Shown: positions 51,502 through 59,779 of the stretch, piece after piece
Numbering within the stretch: position 1 is the stretch's first letter
How the letters are laid out: each line of letters starts with the position of its first letter
Source: Lachnospiraceae bacterium
GTDB lineage: Bacteria; Bacillota; Clostridia; Lachnospirales; Lachnospiraceae
Assembly: GCA_022791815.1 (NCBI GenBank)
Contig: JAAVZU010000091.1
Span: 1 to 60,524 of the forward strand
Direction: 5' to 3'
DNA: 60,524 bases
Notes under the pieces: model-generated
What the model was told of the DNA's origin: nothing
The model's input: the letters and a program-made list of their open reading frames with translations, nothing else
Database searches by the model: none
Position numbers and translations under genes: made by a program

Positions 51502-52146
51502 ATGGAGAAAGAGAATAATAAAAAAGCATGGATAATAAATAGTATCATTATTTTATTTAGTACTATTGGGACAATATGGGAGATATGGGAAAATGGATGG
51601 GGAATGCTCCGATATTATACAGTAGATAGCAATATTTTTATTGCTATTTGTTGCTTTTTAGATATATTTTGGCAAAGACAGGAAAAAAAAGAAAGAGTCA
51701 TTTGGATAAAAAACTTAAAATATATAGCAACTTGCTGTATGATGCTTACCTTTTTTGTGGTTGTGTTTATACTTGCACCTATGGGAGGAGTGGCAGGATT
51801 GATTCAAATTTTAACAGAAGGAGGATTGTTATTTCATCATACCTTGTGTCCCATTGCTGCCATTATCTCTTATTACAGGGTGGATTGCAAACAATTTGAG
51901 TTGAAAAAGTATATGACATATTTAGGAATGGTGCCAACAGTGTTTTATGCTATAGTAGTAGTAATTCTAAATATAAAAAAGAAAATTCATGGTCCTTATC
52001 CATTTTTATATGTATATGAGCAAGACATATGGGTTTCTGTAATGTGGATACTGGTTATTCTGGGGTTGGCTTATGTAATAGGGTGGATTTTGTGGAAGGG
52101 ATGTTACTTGATAGGAAAGAATGAAGTGAAATGTTCTTATTTTTAG
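51502..52146 (+). CDS. Pr6Pr-like membrane protein
   Basis: The product (214 aa) has six transmembrane segments, with FSTIGTIWEIWENGWGMLRYYTVDSN at the start, FHHTLCPIAAIISY in the middle and HGPYPFLYVYEQ near the end, the pattern of the Pr6Pr/FAR-17a family of unknown function. Ribosome site AGGGG. Single gene. Confidence 0.75.
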   Translation: MEKENNKKAWIINSIIILFSTIGTIWEIWENGWGMLRYYTVDSNIFIAICCFLDIFWQRQEKKERVIWIKNLKYIATCCMMLTFFVVVFILAPMGGVAGLIQILTEGGLLFHHTLCPIAAIISYYRVDCKQFELKKYMTYLGMVPTVFYAIVVVILNIKKKIHGPYPFLYVYEQDIWVSVMWILVILGLAYVIGWILWKGCYLIGKNEVKCSYF

Positions 52147-52319
52147 AGATAATGTGTAGGGCTATCTAAACTGTTACAAGAAACGGCAGGTGAAAAACTA
52201 CAATGATAGAAAGCTGTAAATACCTGAAAGATTATAAGATTTCGTAGGAAAAGAAAAAAAATACAAGAAAAAATGTAATGAGTTATCTGTCTGCAATCTT
52301 CATCTAATAAAAATAATTC

Positions 52320-52347
52320 GTAACTGTTCATGGCTCTGAATAGTTAC
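52320..52347. repeat. 28-nt dispersed palindrome (copy 5)
   Basis: GTAACTGTTCA and TGAATAGTTAC around TGGCTC: two bases different from copy 1 at 3000. Confidence 0.75.
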
Positions 52348-52406
52348 GATAATTCTATAAAACATTCAAAAATATTCATGGGTTAAAAATAAAATCAGAA
52401 AAACAC

Positions 52407-52435
52407 TTGACATTTCTTATAATAAGGTGTAATAT
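52407..52435 (+). promoter_or_regulatory. Promoter of the MarR-ABC exporter operon
   Basis: TTGACA, 17-base spacer, TAATAT. The leader is about 195 bases and contains the modular repeat. Confidence 0.82.
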
Positions 52436-52528
52436 ATAACACCATAAATAGTTAACATAGTCAATTGTTTATTAGTATAAAGTATTTCTGTATTAACAGT
52501 GAGTATGCAGGGCGATAGCCCAAAATAC

Positions 52529-52612
52529 GAATACAGTTGGTGATTGCGAGGGTGCGTAGCACATAGCAATCAATTTTCATTCATGGTGGTGCTGCCAAAG
52601 GCAGCATACAGG
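52529..52612 (+). repeat. Modular structured repeat, full two-module copy
   Basis: Module 1: GTTGGTGATTG ... GTGC-GTA-GCAC ... CAATCAA; then TTTCATTCATGGTGGTG; module 2: CTGCC-AAA-GGCAG and CATACAGG. It lies in the leader of the MarR operon. Confidence 0.7.
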
Positions 52613-52636
52613 TTTACTAGGGAAGGACGAAACAAT

Positions 52637-53131
52637 ATGGAAAAGGAAGAGATGTGCATGCCGCCATTTCCAATTATGGAAGATTTGCCGATGGACATGG
52701 AGAAAAGAACTATTCAATTGATACAAGTATTTCAAAGAATACATAGAATTAATTTCTCTGCCCAGTTAGGTATTTCAAAAGGTGAATTTGTTACATTAAC
52801 TATATTAGCGGAATATCACAAGGAGCATCCCGAGGAGGAAGGAGTTTATGTTTCTTATATTGCAAAGAAGCAAGGTGTAGCAAATTCCCAAATATCCAGA
52901 ATGCTAAAAGGATTAGAGGAAGAGGGACTAATAGGCAGAAAAGTAGCAAAGGAAGACCGAAGAAATACTTATGTATTTTTAACTAGTCATGGTAATCAAG
53001 TATTAGAGGAGTTAAAAAGAAAAATGGAACAACATTATTGTCGTGTTATGGAGCGGTTTGGAAAAGAAAATATGGAGGAATTAATCCGTCTTTTCAATGA
53101 ACTGGTAAATATTATGGAGGAGGAGATATAA
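52637..53131 (+). CDS. MarR family transcriptional regulator
   Basis: The product (164 aa) is a winged-helix protein (about 45-125: KGEFVTLTILAEYHKE, VSYIAKKQGVANSQISRMLK, EGLIGRKVAKEDRRNTYVFLT with the wing). The N-terminus is Met/Pro-rich. ATG 52637 has GGAAGGA upstream; the longer frame crosses the repeat. It sits directly before two ABC exporter genes (3-base gap), the usual position of a local drug-responsive repressor. Confidence 0.92.
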   Translation: MEKEEMCMPPFPIMEDLPMDMEKRTIQLIQVFQRIHRINFSAQLGISKGEFVTLTILAEYHKEHPEEEGVYVSYIAKKQGVANSQISRMLKGLEEEGLIGRKVAKEDRRNTYVFLTSHGNQVLEELKRKMEQHYCRVMERFGKENMEELIRLFNELVNIMEEEI

Positions 53132-53133
53132 CT

Positions 53134-55290
53134 ATGGGCAAAATTTTAAAGAATCTTTGGGAACATAAGGGAGCTGTATTTGCAATAATTTGTTTGCTTG
53201 TTATTCAAGCAGTTTGTGATTTATCCTTGCCGCAATATACCTCTGATATTGTAGATATTGGTATTCAGCAAAATGGTATAGAACATGTAGCAATGGAGGA
53301 AATGAGGGATGAAACATACGAGAGTATCTGTGTCTTTTTAACGCAAGAAGATATGTCTTTATTTCAAGATAGCTATGAAAAGACCAATAGTGGCAATTAT
53401 AAGAGAAAAAAATTGGATTCTGAGACAATTGGTATTTTAGATGAGAAAATCGGAACTGCATTGGTGGCAATTTCAGGTATGAAGGAAAATGGGAATGCAA
53501 ATATAGATGGTCTGAAAGCTATGTTGGAATCTGGCAAAATGACAAAAGAACAGATTTTAGAAATGGAAGCTCAGATGACAGAACAAATGGGCGATATGAG
53601 CGAATCTATTATCAACCAGAAAGCAGTTCTTGTGGTAGAGGAAGAGTATAAAGCATTAGGCTGGGATATGGGAAATTATCAAATGTCCTATCTTTTAACT
53701 TCTGGTGGAAAAATGATTGGAATTACTATTATTATGATGGTATCCGCTATTCTGGCTGGACTTTTGGCAGCACAGGTTTCTTCGTCTATTGGTAGGGATC
53801 TTAGAAGCAGAATATTTAGGAAGGTAGTATCTTTTTCGCATAGTGAAATGGATCAGTTTTCTACAGCATCTTTAATTACAAGAAGTACGAATGATGTACA
53901 ACAGATACAGATGGTCAGCGTAATGATTCTTCGTATAGTACTATATGCACCAATACTTGGAATTGGTGGTATTATAAAAGTTTCCAGCACGAAAACAGGA
54001 ATGGGTTGGATAATTGGTGTAGCTGTTGGAATTATTCTGGCACTGGTTACTGTTTTGGTGGCAGTAGCAATGCCTAAATTTAAGAAAATGCAGACTTTGG
54101 TGGATCGATTGAATTTAATTTCCAGAGAAATTCTTACAGGAATACCTGTTATCCGTGCTTTTTCCAGAGAAAAGCATGAAGAAGAGCGCTTTGCTGGGGC
54201 TAATAAAGATTTGATGTCTACCCAGTTATTTACCAGCAGGGTTATGACAATTATGATGCCGGCAATGATGTTAGTAATGAATGGAATTACGGTACTGATT
54301 GTATGGATTGGGGCAAAAGGGATTGACCTTGGAAACTTGCAGGTGGGTGATATGATGGCATTTATTACATATACCATGCAGATTGTTATGTCCTTCCTTA
54401 TGATTACTATGATTTCTATTATGCTCCCAAGAGCAGGGGTTGCAGCAAAACGTATTGATGAAGTTCTGCAAATGGATCCTGTAATTAAAGATAAGGAAGC
54501 AGCAAAAGACATAAAAAATTCAGAATGTAAGGGAGTGATAGCCTTTGAAGATGTATCATTCCGATATCCAGGTGCAGATGAAGATGCCTTAGAACATATT
54601 TCTTTTGTGGCAGAGCCAGGAAAAACAACAGCAATTATTGGAAGTACTGGATGTGGAAAATCTACGTTGTTGCATTTAATTCCTAGATTTTATGATGTAA
54701 CCAGCGGAAGAGTTACATTAGATGGTATGGATATCCGGGAACTTTCCCAGAGCAGTTTAAGAAGTACACTCGGATTTGTACCACAAAAGGGTGTATTATT
54801 CTCTGGGACTATTGCCTCCAACATTAAGTTTTCTGGAGAAGGAGTAACAGAGGACACTATGAAAGAAGCCGCTGAAATCGCACAGGCTATGGAATTTATA
54901 GATGAAAAAGAAGATAAATTTGAAAGTCCGATATCCCAAGGGGGAACCAATGTATCTGGCGGGCAGAAACAAAGGATTTCCATTGCCAGAGCTATTGCAA
55001 AACAGCCAAAAGTATTTTTATTTGATGATAGTTTTTCGGCATTGGATTACAAAACAGATGCAAAACTTCGTATGGCTTTAAATGAAAAACTTACAGATGC
55101 CACAATCATTATTGTAGCACAGCGAATCAGCACTATTTTGCATGCTGACCAGATTTTAGTATTAGAGGATGGAAAAATTGTAGGAAATGGAACTCATGAG
55201 GAACTATTAGAAAATTGTGAGACATATTTGGAGATTGCGAAATCCCAGTTATCAGAAGCAGAATTAAAGGGAGGTGTAAGCCATGAGTAG
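53134..55290 (+). CDS. ABC multidrug exporter subunit, degenerate Walker B, with extracellular insert
   Basis: The product (718 aa) has a transmembrane domain (about 15-440) and an ATPase domain (about 465-705). Between the first two helices lies an extracellular insertion of about 145 residues (about 40-185), which typical half-transporters lack. Walker A GSTGCGKST, signature NVSGGQKQR are intact, but Walker B reads VFLFDDSFSALD with Asp in place of the catalytic Glu. This marks the degenerate partner of a heterodimer. It overlaps the next gene by 8 bases. Confidence 0.93.
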   Translation: MGKILKNLWEHKGAVFAIICLLVIQAVCDLSLPQYTSDIVDIGIQQNGIEHVAMEEMRDETYESICVFLTQEDMSLFQDSYEKTNSGNYKRKKLDSETIGILDEKIGTALVAISGMKENGNANIDGLKAMLESGKMTKEQILEMEAQMTEQMGDMSESIINQKAVLVVEEEYKALGWDMGNYQMSYLLTSGGKMIGITIIMMVSAILAGLLAAQVSSSIGRDLRSRIFRKVVSFSHSEMDQFSTASLITRSTNDVQQIQMVSVMILRIVLYAPILGIGGIIKVSSTKTGMGWIIGVAVGIILALVTVLVAVAMPKFKKMQTLVDRLNLISREILTGIPVIRAFSREKHEEERFAGANKDLMSTQLFTSRVMTIMMPAMMLVMNGITVLIVWIGAKGIDLGNLQVGDMMAFITYTMQIVMSFLMITMISIMLPRAGVAAKRIDEVLQMDPVIKDKEAAKDIKNSECKGVIAFEDVSFRYPGADEDALEHISFVAEPGKTTAIIGSTGCGKSTLLHLIPRFYDVTSGRVTLDGMDIRELSQSSLRSTLGFVPQKGVLFSGTIASNIKFSGEGVTEDTMKEAAEIAQAMEFIDEKEDKFESPISQGGTNVSGGQKQRISIARAIAKQPKVFLFDDSFSALDYKTDAKLRMALNEKLTDATIIIVAQRISTILHADQILVLEDGKIVGNGTHEELLENCETYLEIAKSQLSEAELKGGVSHE

Positions 55291-57112
55291 AGAACAATCC
55301 AGACCACCGATGCGGCATGGAAGAGGCATGATGCCAGGTGAAAAAGCAAAAGATTTTAGGGGAACGGTAAAGCAGCTTCTTAATTATATGGGAAGATATA
55401 AAATTGGAATGGTATTTGTAATTCTCTTTGCCGTTGGCGGAACCATATTTAATATTGTTGGACCTAAAATTTTAGGTAAGGCAACTACAGAAATTTTTAA
55501 TGGATTAATTTCTAAAGTGTCTGGAACAGGTGGAATAAATTTTACAAAAATTGGGGAAATTTTATTGTTCTTGTTAGGGTTATATTTGCTTAGTGGATTA
55601 TTAACCTTTATTCAGGGAATGATAATGACTGGTATTATTCAAAAGATATGCTACCGTTTCCGAGCAGATATTTCTACAAAGATAAATCGTATGCCAATGA
55701 AATACTTTGAATCCAAATCTGTAGGAGAAGTATTGTCACGGATTACTAATGATGTAGATACCTTGGGACAGGGATTGAACCAAAGTGTAACCCAGTTAAT
55801 TAGTTCAGTGACTACACTGATTGGTGTATTAATCATGATGCTTAGTATAAGCCCAGCTATGACTTTAATTGCAATTGTGATTTTACCAATTTCTGCTATT
55901 CTTATTGGTATTGTAGTAAAGTTTTCACAAAAACATTTTGTGAACCAGCAAAAATACCTCGGTGAAGTGAATGGACAGGTAGAAGAGGTATACAGTGGGC
56001 AAAATATTGTCAAAGCCTTCAATAAAGAAGAAGAAATGATGAAACAATTTGATGAAACAAATAATAGTCTGTTTGTTTCAGGATGGAAATCTCAATTTTT
56101 ATCTGGTTTGATGCAGCCAATTATGATGTTTGTAGGCAATCTGGGATATGTGGCAGTAGCCGTTGTTGGTGGTGTCCTTACTGTGAAGGGAAGACTTGAT
56201 GTTGGTGATATCCAATCTTTTATTCAGTATGTGAAAAGTTTTACCCAGCCAATTACTCAGGTTGCACAGGTATCTAATATGTTGCAATCCACTGCTGCGG
56301 CAGCAGAACGTGTTTTTGAATTTTTAGGCGAAGAGGAAGAAGATTCACCAAGTTCTAATCCAGTTCATTTAGAGAAGATGGATGGAAAAGTTTCTTTTGA
56401 ACATGTACAATTTGGTTATAATCCAGAACAGATGATTATTCATGACTTTAGCTGTGAAGTGCAGCCAGGGCAAATGGTAGCAATTGTAGGGCCTACTGGC
56501 GCAGGAAAAACTACCATGATAAAACTTCTTATGCGTTTTTATGATGTGAATAAGGGTGCTATTAAAGTAGATGGATATAATGTAAAAGATTTTAATCGAA
56601 GAGATTTGCGTGAAAATTTTGGTATGGTATTACAAGAAACTTGGTTATTTAAAGGAACCATTATGGAGAATATACGATATGGAAGACTGGATGCAACAGA
56701 CGAAGAAGTAGTTGCTGCTGCAAAAGCGGCTCATGCACATCACTTTATTCAAACCCTTCCAGGTGGTTATCAGATGGAATTAAATGAAGATGCAAGTAAT
56801 GTTTCACAAGGACAAAAACAGTTGTTGACTATTGCGAGGGCTATTTTAGCAGATAATCCGATTTTAATTCTGGATGAAGCAACAAGTTCTGTAGACACCC
56901 GTACAGAAGGCAGAATTCAAAAAGCAATGAATAATTTGATGAAAGGTAGAACAAGTTTTGTAATTGCCCACAGGCTTTCAACCATAAAAGATGCAGATGT
57001 AATTTTGGTAATGAAAGATGGAGATATTATTGAACAAGGAAACCATCATGAATTATTGGAAGCCAATGGATTTTATGCAAATCTATATAATTCCCAATTT
57101 CAACATAGTTAA
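55283..57112 (+). CDS. ABC multidrug exporter subunit, consensus Walker B
   Basis: The product (609 aa) has six transmembrane helices (about 35-330), and an ATPase domain with Walker A GPTGAGKTT, Walker B ILILDEATSSVD (catalytic Glu present), but the signature reads NVSQGQKQL instead of SGGQ. With the upstream subunit this gives one full site (Walker motifs here, signature there) and one degenerate site, as in BmrCD/LmrCD-type heterodimers. N-terminus Arg/Met/Gly-rich. Confidence 0.94.
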   Translation: MSREQSRPPMRHGRGMMPGEKAKDFRGTVKQLLNYMGRYKIGMVFVILFAVGGTIFNIVGPKILGKATTEIFNGLISKVSGTGGINFTKIGEILLFLLGLYLLSGLLTFIQGMIMTGIIQKICYRFRADISTKINRMPMKYFESKSVGEVLSRITNDVDTLGQGLNQSVTQLISSVTTLIGVLIMMLSISPAMTLIAIVILPISAILIGIVVKFSQKHFVNQQKYLGEVNGQVEEVYSGQNIVKAFNKEEEMMKQFDETNNSLFVSGWKSQFLSGLMQPIMMFVGNLGYVAVAVVGGVLTVKGRLDVGDIQSFIQYVKSFTQPITQVAQVSNMLQSTAAAAERVFEFLGEEEEDSPSSNPVHLEKMDGKVSFEHVQFGYNPEQMIIHDFSCEVQPGQMVAIVGPTGAGKTTMIKLLMRFYDVNKGAIKVDGYNVKDFNRRDLRENFGMVLQETWLFKGTIMENIRYGRLDATDEEVVAAAKAAHAHHFIQTLPGGYQMELNEDASNVSQGQKQLLTIARAILADNPILILDEATSSVDTRTEGRIQKAMNNLMKGRTSFVIAHRLSTIKDADVILVMKDGDIIEQGNHHELLEANGFYANLYNSQFQHS

Positions 57113-57638
57113 TCAGGATTATTTCGTGTTTCATAGGTTAATTTACGATTAAGTAATTTCACAATTTTAAACATTAACAAAAGCCTTTATGTAAGTTTTT
57201 ATTTACATAAAGGCTTAGTTTAATTTAAGAAAGTAATTGGTAGAAAATATGGCAAAAGTGCAGTAGGTGTAGTATTTACATCAAGGATATTTCACGTATT
57301 CATTTAAGACGTAAAAATAGCTTTTTATGATAAAAATATATAAACAGTAAAAATATGGTGTATAATATATCTTAAAAGAATAAAAAAGGAGGATGCCCAC
57401 AATCATAGTATGAAAACAAAAGAGTAACGTCTATTATGGGATAGATAAAGTGAATTTAAGAGAAAAAGATAATCTAATAACTTATTTTTCATTAAAGAAA
57501 AAAGATAATTAAATGTAAGAGAATACCATGAGAAAATAAAGCATTGTAAATATAATTATTTAAAATACAAAAGATACCAGTTATTTAAAATTGGGAAGTA
57601 TAAAACCGAAGAATTATAAATCAACAGGAGGAATTTGT
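57113..57638. other. 526-bp intergenic region before the C1 protease
   Basis: After the terminator at 57181 there is an AT-rich stretch with a possible -10 TATAAT (57361-57366) and, soon after, AAAAGGAGG followed by ATG with only six codons before TGA (57393-57413). The leader would be about 265 bases. No other gene. Confidence 0.5.
57181..57222 (+). terminator. Terminator of the MarR-ABC operon
   Basis: AAGCCTTTATGTAA is perfectly inverted as TTACATAAAGGCTT around an 8-base loop, then AGTTTAATTT. Confidence 0.82.
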
Positions 57639-59720
57639 ATGAGACGAAGAAGTATTTCAATATTAACTGCAATACTATTGGCATTTACCATTTTGATTCC
57701 AGTAACTTCGGATAGCATAAAGGTAAATGCTACTATAGTATCAGATAGTGATAAGTCATTATCAACAGATGGTTATGGAACAGGTGATCTAGAATTAACA
57801 GACGAAGAGATGCAGTGGTTAGAGGAGAATCAAATAGAAGAGAAAGATAATAGTTATGATTCTTCTCGTGCTATATATCCTGCCAGTGTGGATAATAGCA
57901 GTAGCAAGTATTTCCCTTCTATAGGTAATCAGGGAACTATTGGTTCATGTACGAGTTGGGCAATGGTATATTATCAGATGACTTACATGGTAAACCGTGC
58001 TTTGGATCGTTCTGCGAATGTATCCAGCCATGTTATGTCTCCTAAATGGTCTTATAATCTAACAAATAATGGGAACAATCAAGGAACTTCCTTCGTAGAC
58101 GTATTGAAGGTACTATCTAGCATAGGTGCTGCTGATTTACAGCAAGTTCCCATGACAGATTATCTACAAGATTCCACATTTTTGACAAGCTGGCATGCAA
58201 CAGAAAAAATATGGAGGAATGCACAACAATATAAGATATCTGGTTACTCTTTGATACCAACTCCATCAGGAAATACACCAATTACATCCCCAAATGATAG
58301 TGATTTGAATGAGATAAAGAAATATTTAGCAGAAGGAGAAATTTTAAGTTATTCAACGTATTTTGACAGATGGAATTTTGAGAAAATAGAAGCAAATAGT
58401 GAAGTACCAGCAAATAATGCCTATTTAAATCAATGGATTGCAAGCAGATGTGATAAAAATGCTAGCTTAGGTGGGCATAGAATGACAATCGTAGGTTATA
58501 ATGACAATATCTGGGTAGATATTAATAAGGATGGAAAAGTACAAGAAGGTGAGAAAGGTGCATTTAAAATTGCAAATTCATGGGGCAATTGGAGAAATGG
58601 AAATAGTGGATTTACATGGATTTCCTATGATGCCTTAAATAAAGTTTCTTGTGTAAACAATGCAACATTAAATAACTCTAATAGAGTTATTCCATTCAGA
58701 AATATTATAAGATACATAGTAAAAAAACCACAAGAACTCTCTCATTTGTATGCCAAAGTTACTCTGAACTCAGCAGCTAGGGATACGGTAAGAGTATCTA
58801 TCTCTGAAACAACTGCCAATGGTACAAAGAAACAGTGGAGTACAATTCCTTTTTATGGGGAAAATGGTAAAAAATGTTCTTTTGATGGTATGGATTTAAA
58901 GCATGATGGTACATTTCTCTTTGATTTAAGCAATGTGGATAGTCAGGTTTCTGCTTCTGATTTAGAAAATAATGTTTGGGAAATAACCATACAAGACACA
59001 AAGAATGATGCAGATTCACTTATGATAAAGCAGGTACAATTAATAGATGATAAAAATAATGTTGTTTATTATGGAGATCTAACAGACTGCTGTACAACCA
59101 TAAATGGTGAAAGTAAGGTGATTTCATTCAACAAACATACAGGAAATACAACCACAATATATTATAAAGGTTACGAGAATCCGAACATACATTATAAAGT
59201 CGGAAATGGTGAATGGACTGTTGTGCCAGGTGTTTCCATGGATGCCACAAATGAGCAGCAAGGTTATTGTTATAAAAAAGTAATTGACCTTGGAGATGAG
59301 ACCGTTGTGACAGCTTGCTTTAATGACGGAAAAGGTAATTGGGATAGTAAAAATGGTGCAAATTATCAATTTGGTGTTGGTGTTTATGGTTACAGTGATG
59401 GCTGTGTACAGACAATTTCTGGTGAAGACTATACAAATTATATCACAACAATCTACTATGAGGGATTCTCTAATCCATTTATTCACTACTCTATTGGAAA
59501 TGGTGCATGGACAAACCCTCCAGGAATTGCCATGAATTCATCAGCAGAGAAGAGTGGTTTTTCTTATAAGAAAGTGATTGAATTAGGAAAGGCAACAACT
59601 TTAAAAGCCTGCTTCAATGATGGAAATGGAAATTGGGATAATAATTATGGAAATGATTATACATTTGGATATGGAAGTTATACATTTAAAAATGGAATAA
59701 TAGAAAAAATTAGCAAATAG
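57639..59720 (+). CDS. Secreted papain-like (C1) protease with two CBM25-like modules
   Basis: The product (693 aa) has a signal peptide (about 1-32), an acidic pro-region (about 35-80), then a C1 domain (about 85-360) with Cys104 in GSCTSWA, His280 in GGHRMTIVGY and Asn313 in IANSWGNW. Between His and Asn, DINKDGKVQEGE (294-305) fits an EF-hand calcium loop. Two C-terminal repeats (about 503-585 and 600-685) share TTIYY, IHY-VGNG-W, ACFNDG-GNWD and resemble family 25 starch-binding modules. ATG 57639 follows AGGAGG. A gene for an Ig-like protein follows. Confidence 0.85.
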   Translation: MRRRSISILTAILLAFTILIPVTSDSIKVNATIVSDSDKSLSTDGYGTGDLELTDEEMQWLEENQIEEKDNSYDSSRAIYPASVDNSSSKYFPSIGNQGTIGSCTSWAMVYYQMTYMVNRALDRSANVSSHVMSPKWSYNLTNNGNNQGTSFVDVLKVLSSIGAADLQQVPMTDYLQDSTFLTSWHATEKIWRNAQQYKISGYSLIPTPSGNTPITSPNDSDLNEIKKYLAEGEILSYSTYFDRWNFEKIEANSEVPANNAYLNQWIASRCDKNASLGGHRMTIVGYNDNIWVDINKDGKVQEGEKGAFKIANSWGNWRNGNSGFTWISYDALNKVSCVNNATLNNSNRVIPFRNIIRYIVKKPQELSHLYAKVTLNSAARDTVRVSISETTANGTKKQWSTIPFYGENGKKCSFDGMDLKHDGTFLFDLSNVDSQVSASDLENNVWEITIQDTKNDADSLMIKQVQLIDDKNNVVYYGDLTDCCTTINGESKVISFNKHTGNTTTIYYKGYENPNIHYKVGNGEWTVVPGVSMDATNEQQGYCYKKVIDLGDETVVTACFNDGKGNWDSKNGANYQFGVGVYGYSDGCVQTISGEDYTNYITTIYYEGFSNPFIHYSIGNGAWTNPPGIAMNSSAEKSGFSYKKVIELGKATTLKACFNDGNGNWDNNYGNDYTFGYGSYTFKNGIIEKISK

Positions 59721-59729
59721 AATGTAATT

Positions 59730-59746
59730 AGTTTCGCAATTACCTA
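59730..59746. repeat. Right-end fragment of the TAATTGTRAAACT-type element
   Basis: AGTTTCGCAATTACCTA matches the right ends of 1321-1422 and 37188-37290. The preceding GTAATT makes a short local hairpin. No left end is present. Confidence 0.5.
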
Positions 59747-59779
59747 AAAATTAGAAATTTTTGAAAGGAGATTTTTTCA

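Larger units (their letters stand above)
52147..52636. other. 490-bp intergenic region before the MarR-ABC operon
   Basis: In order: a half-site AACTGTTACA (52169-52178), the 28-nt palindrome (52320), the promoter (52407) and the modular repeat (52529) in the leader. No terminator was clear after the Pr6Pr gene. Confidence 0.6.

Noticed and set aside
53853-54512. Minus-strand open frame of 219 codons
   Set aside because: Lies wholly inside the ABC exporter gene, whose motifs are intact; no start signal.
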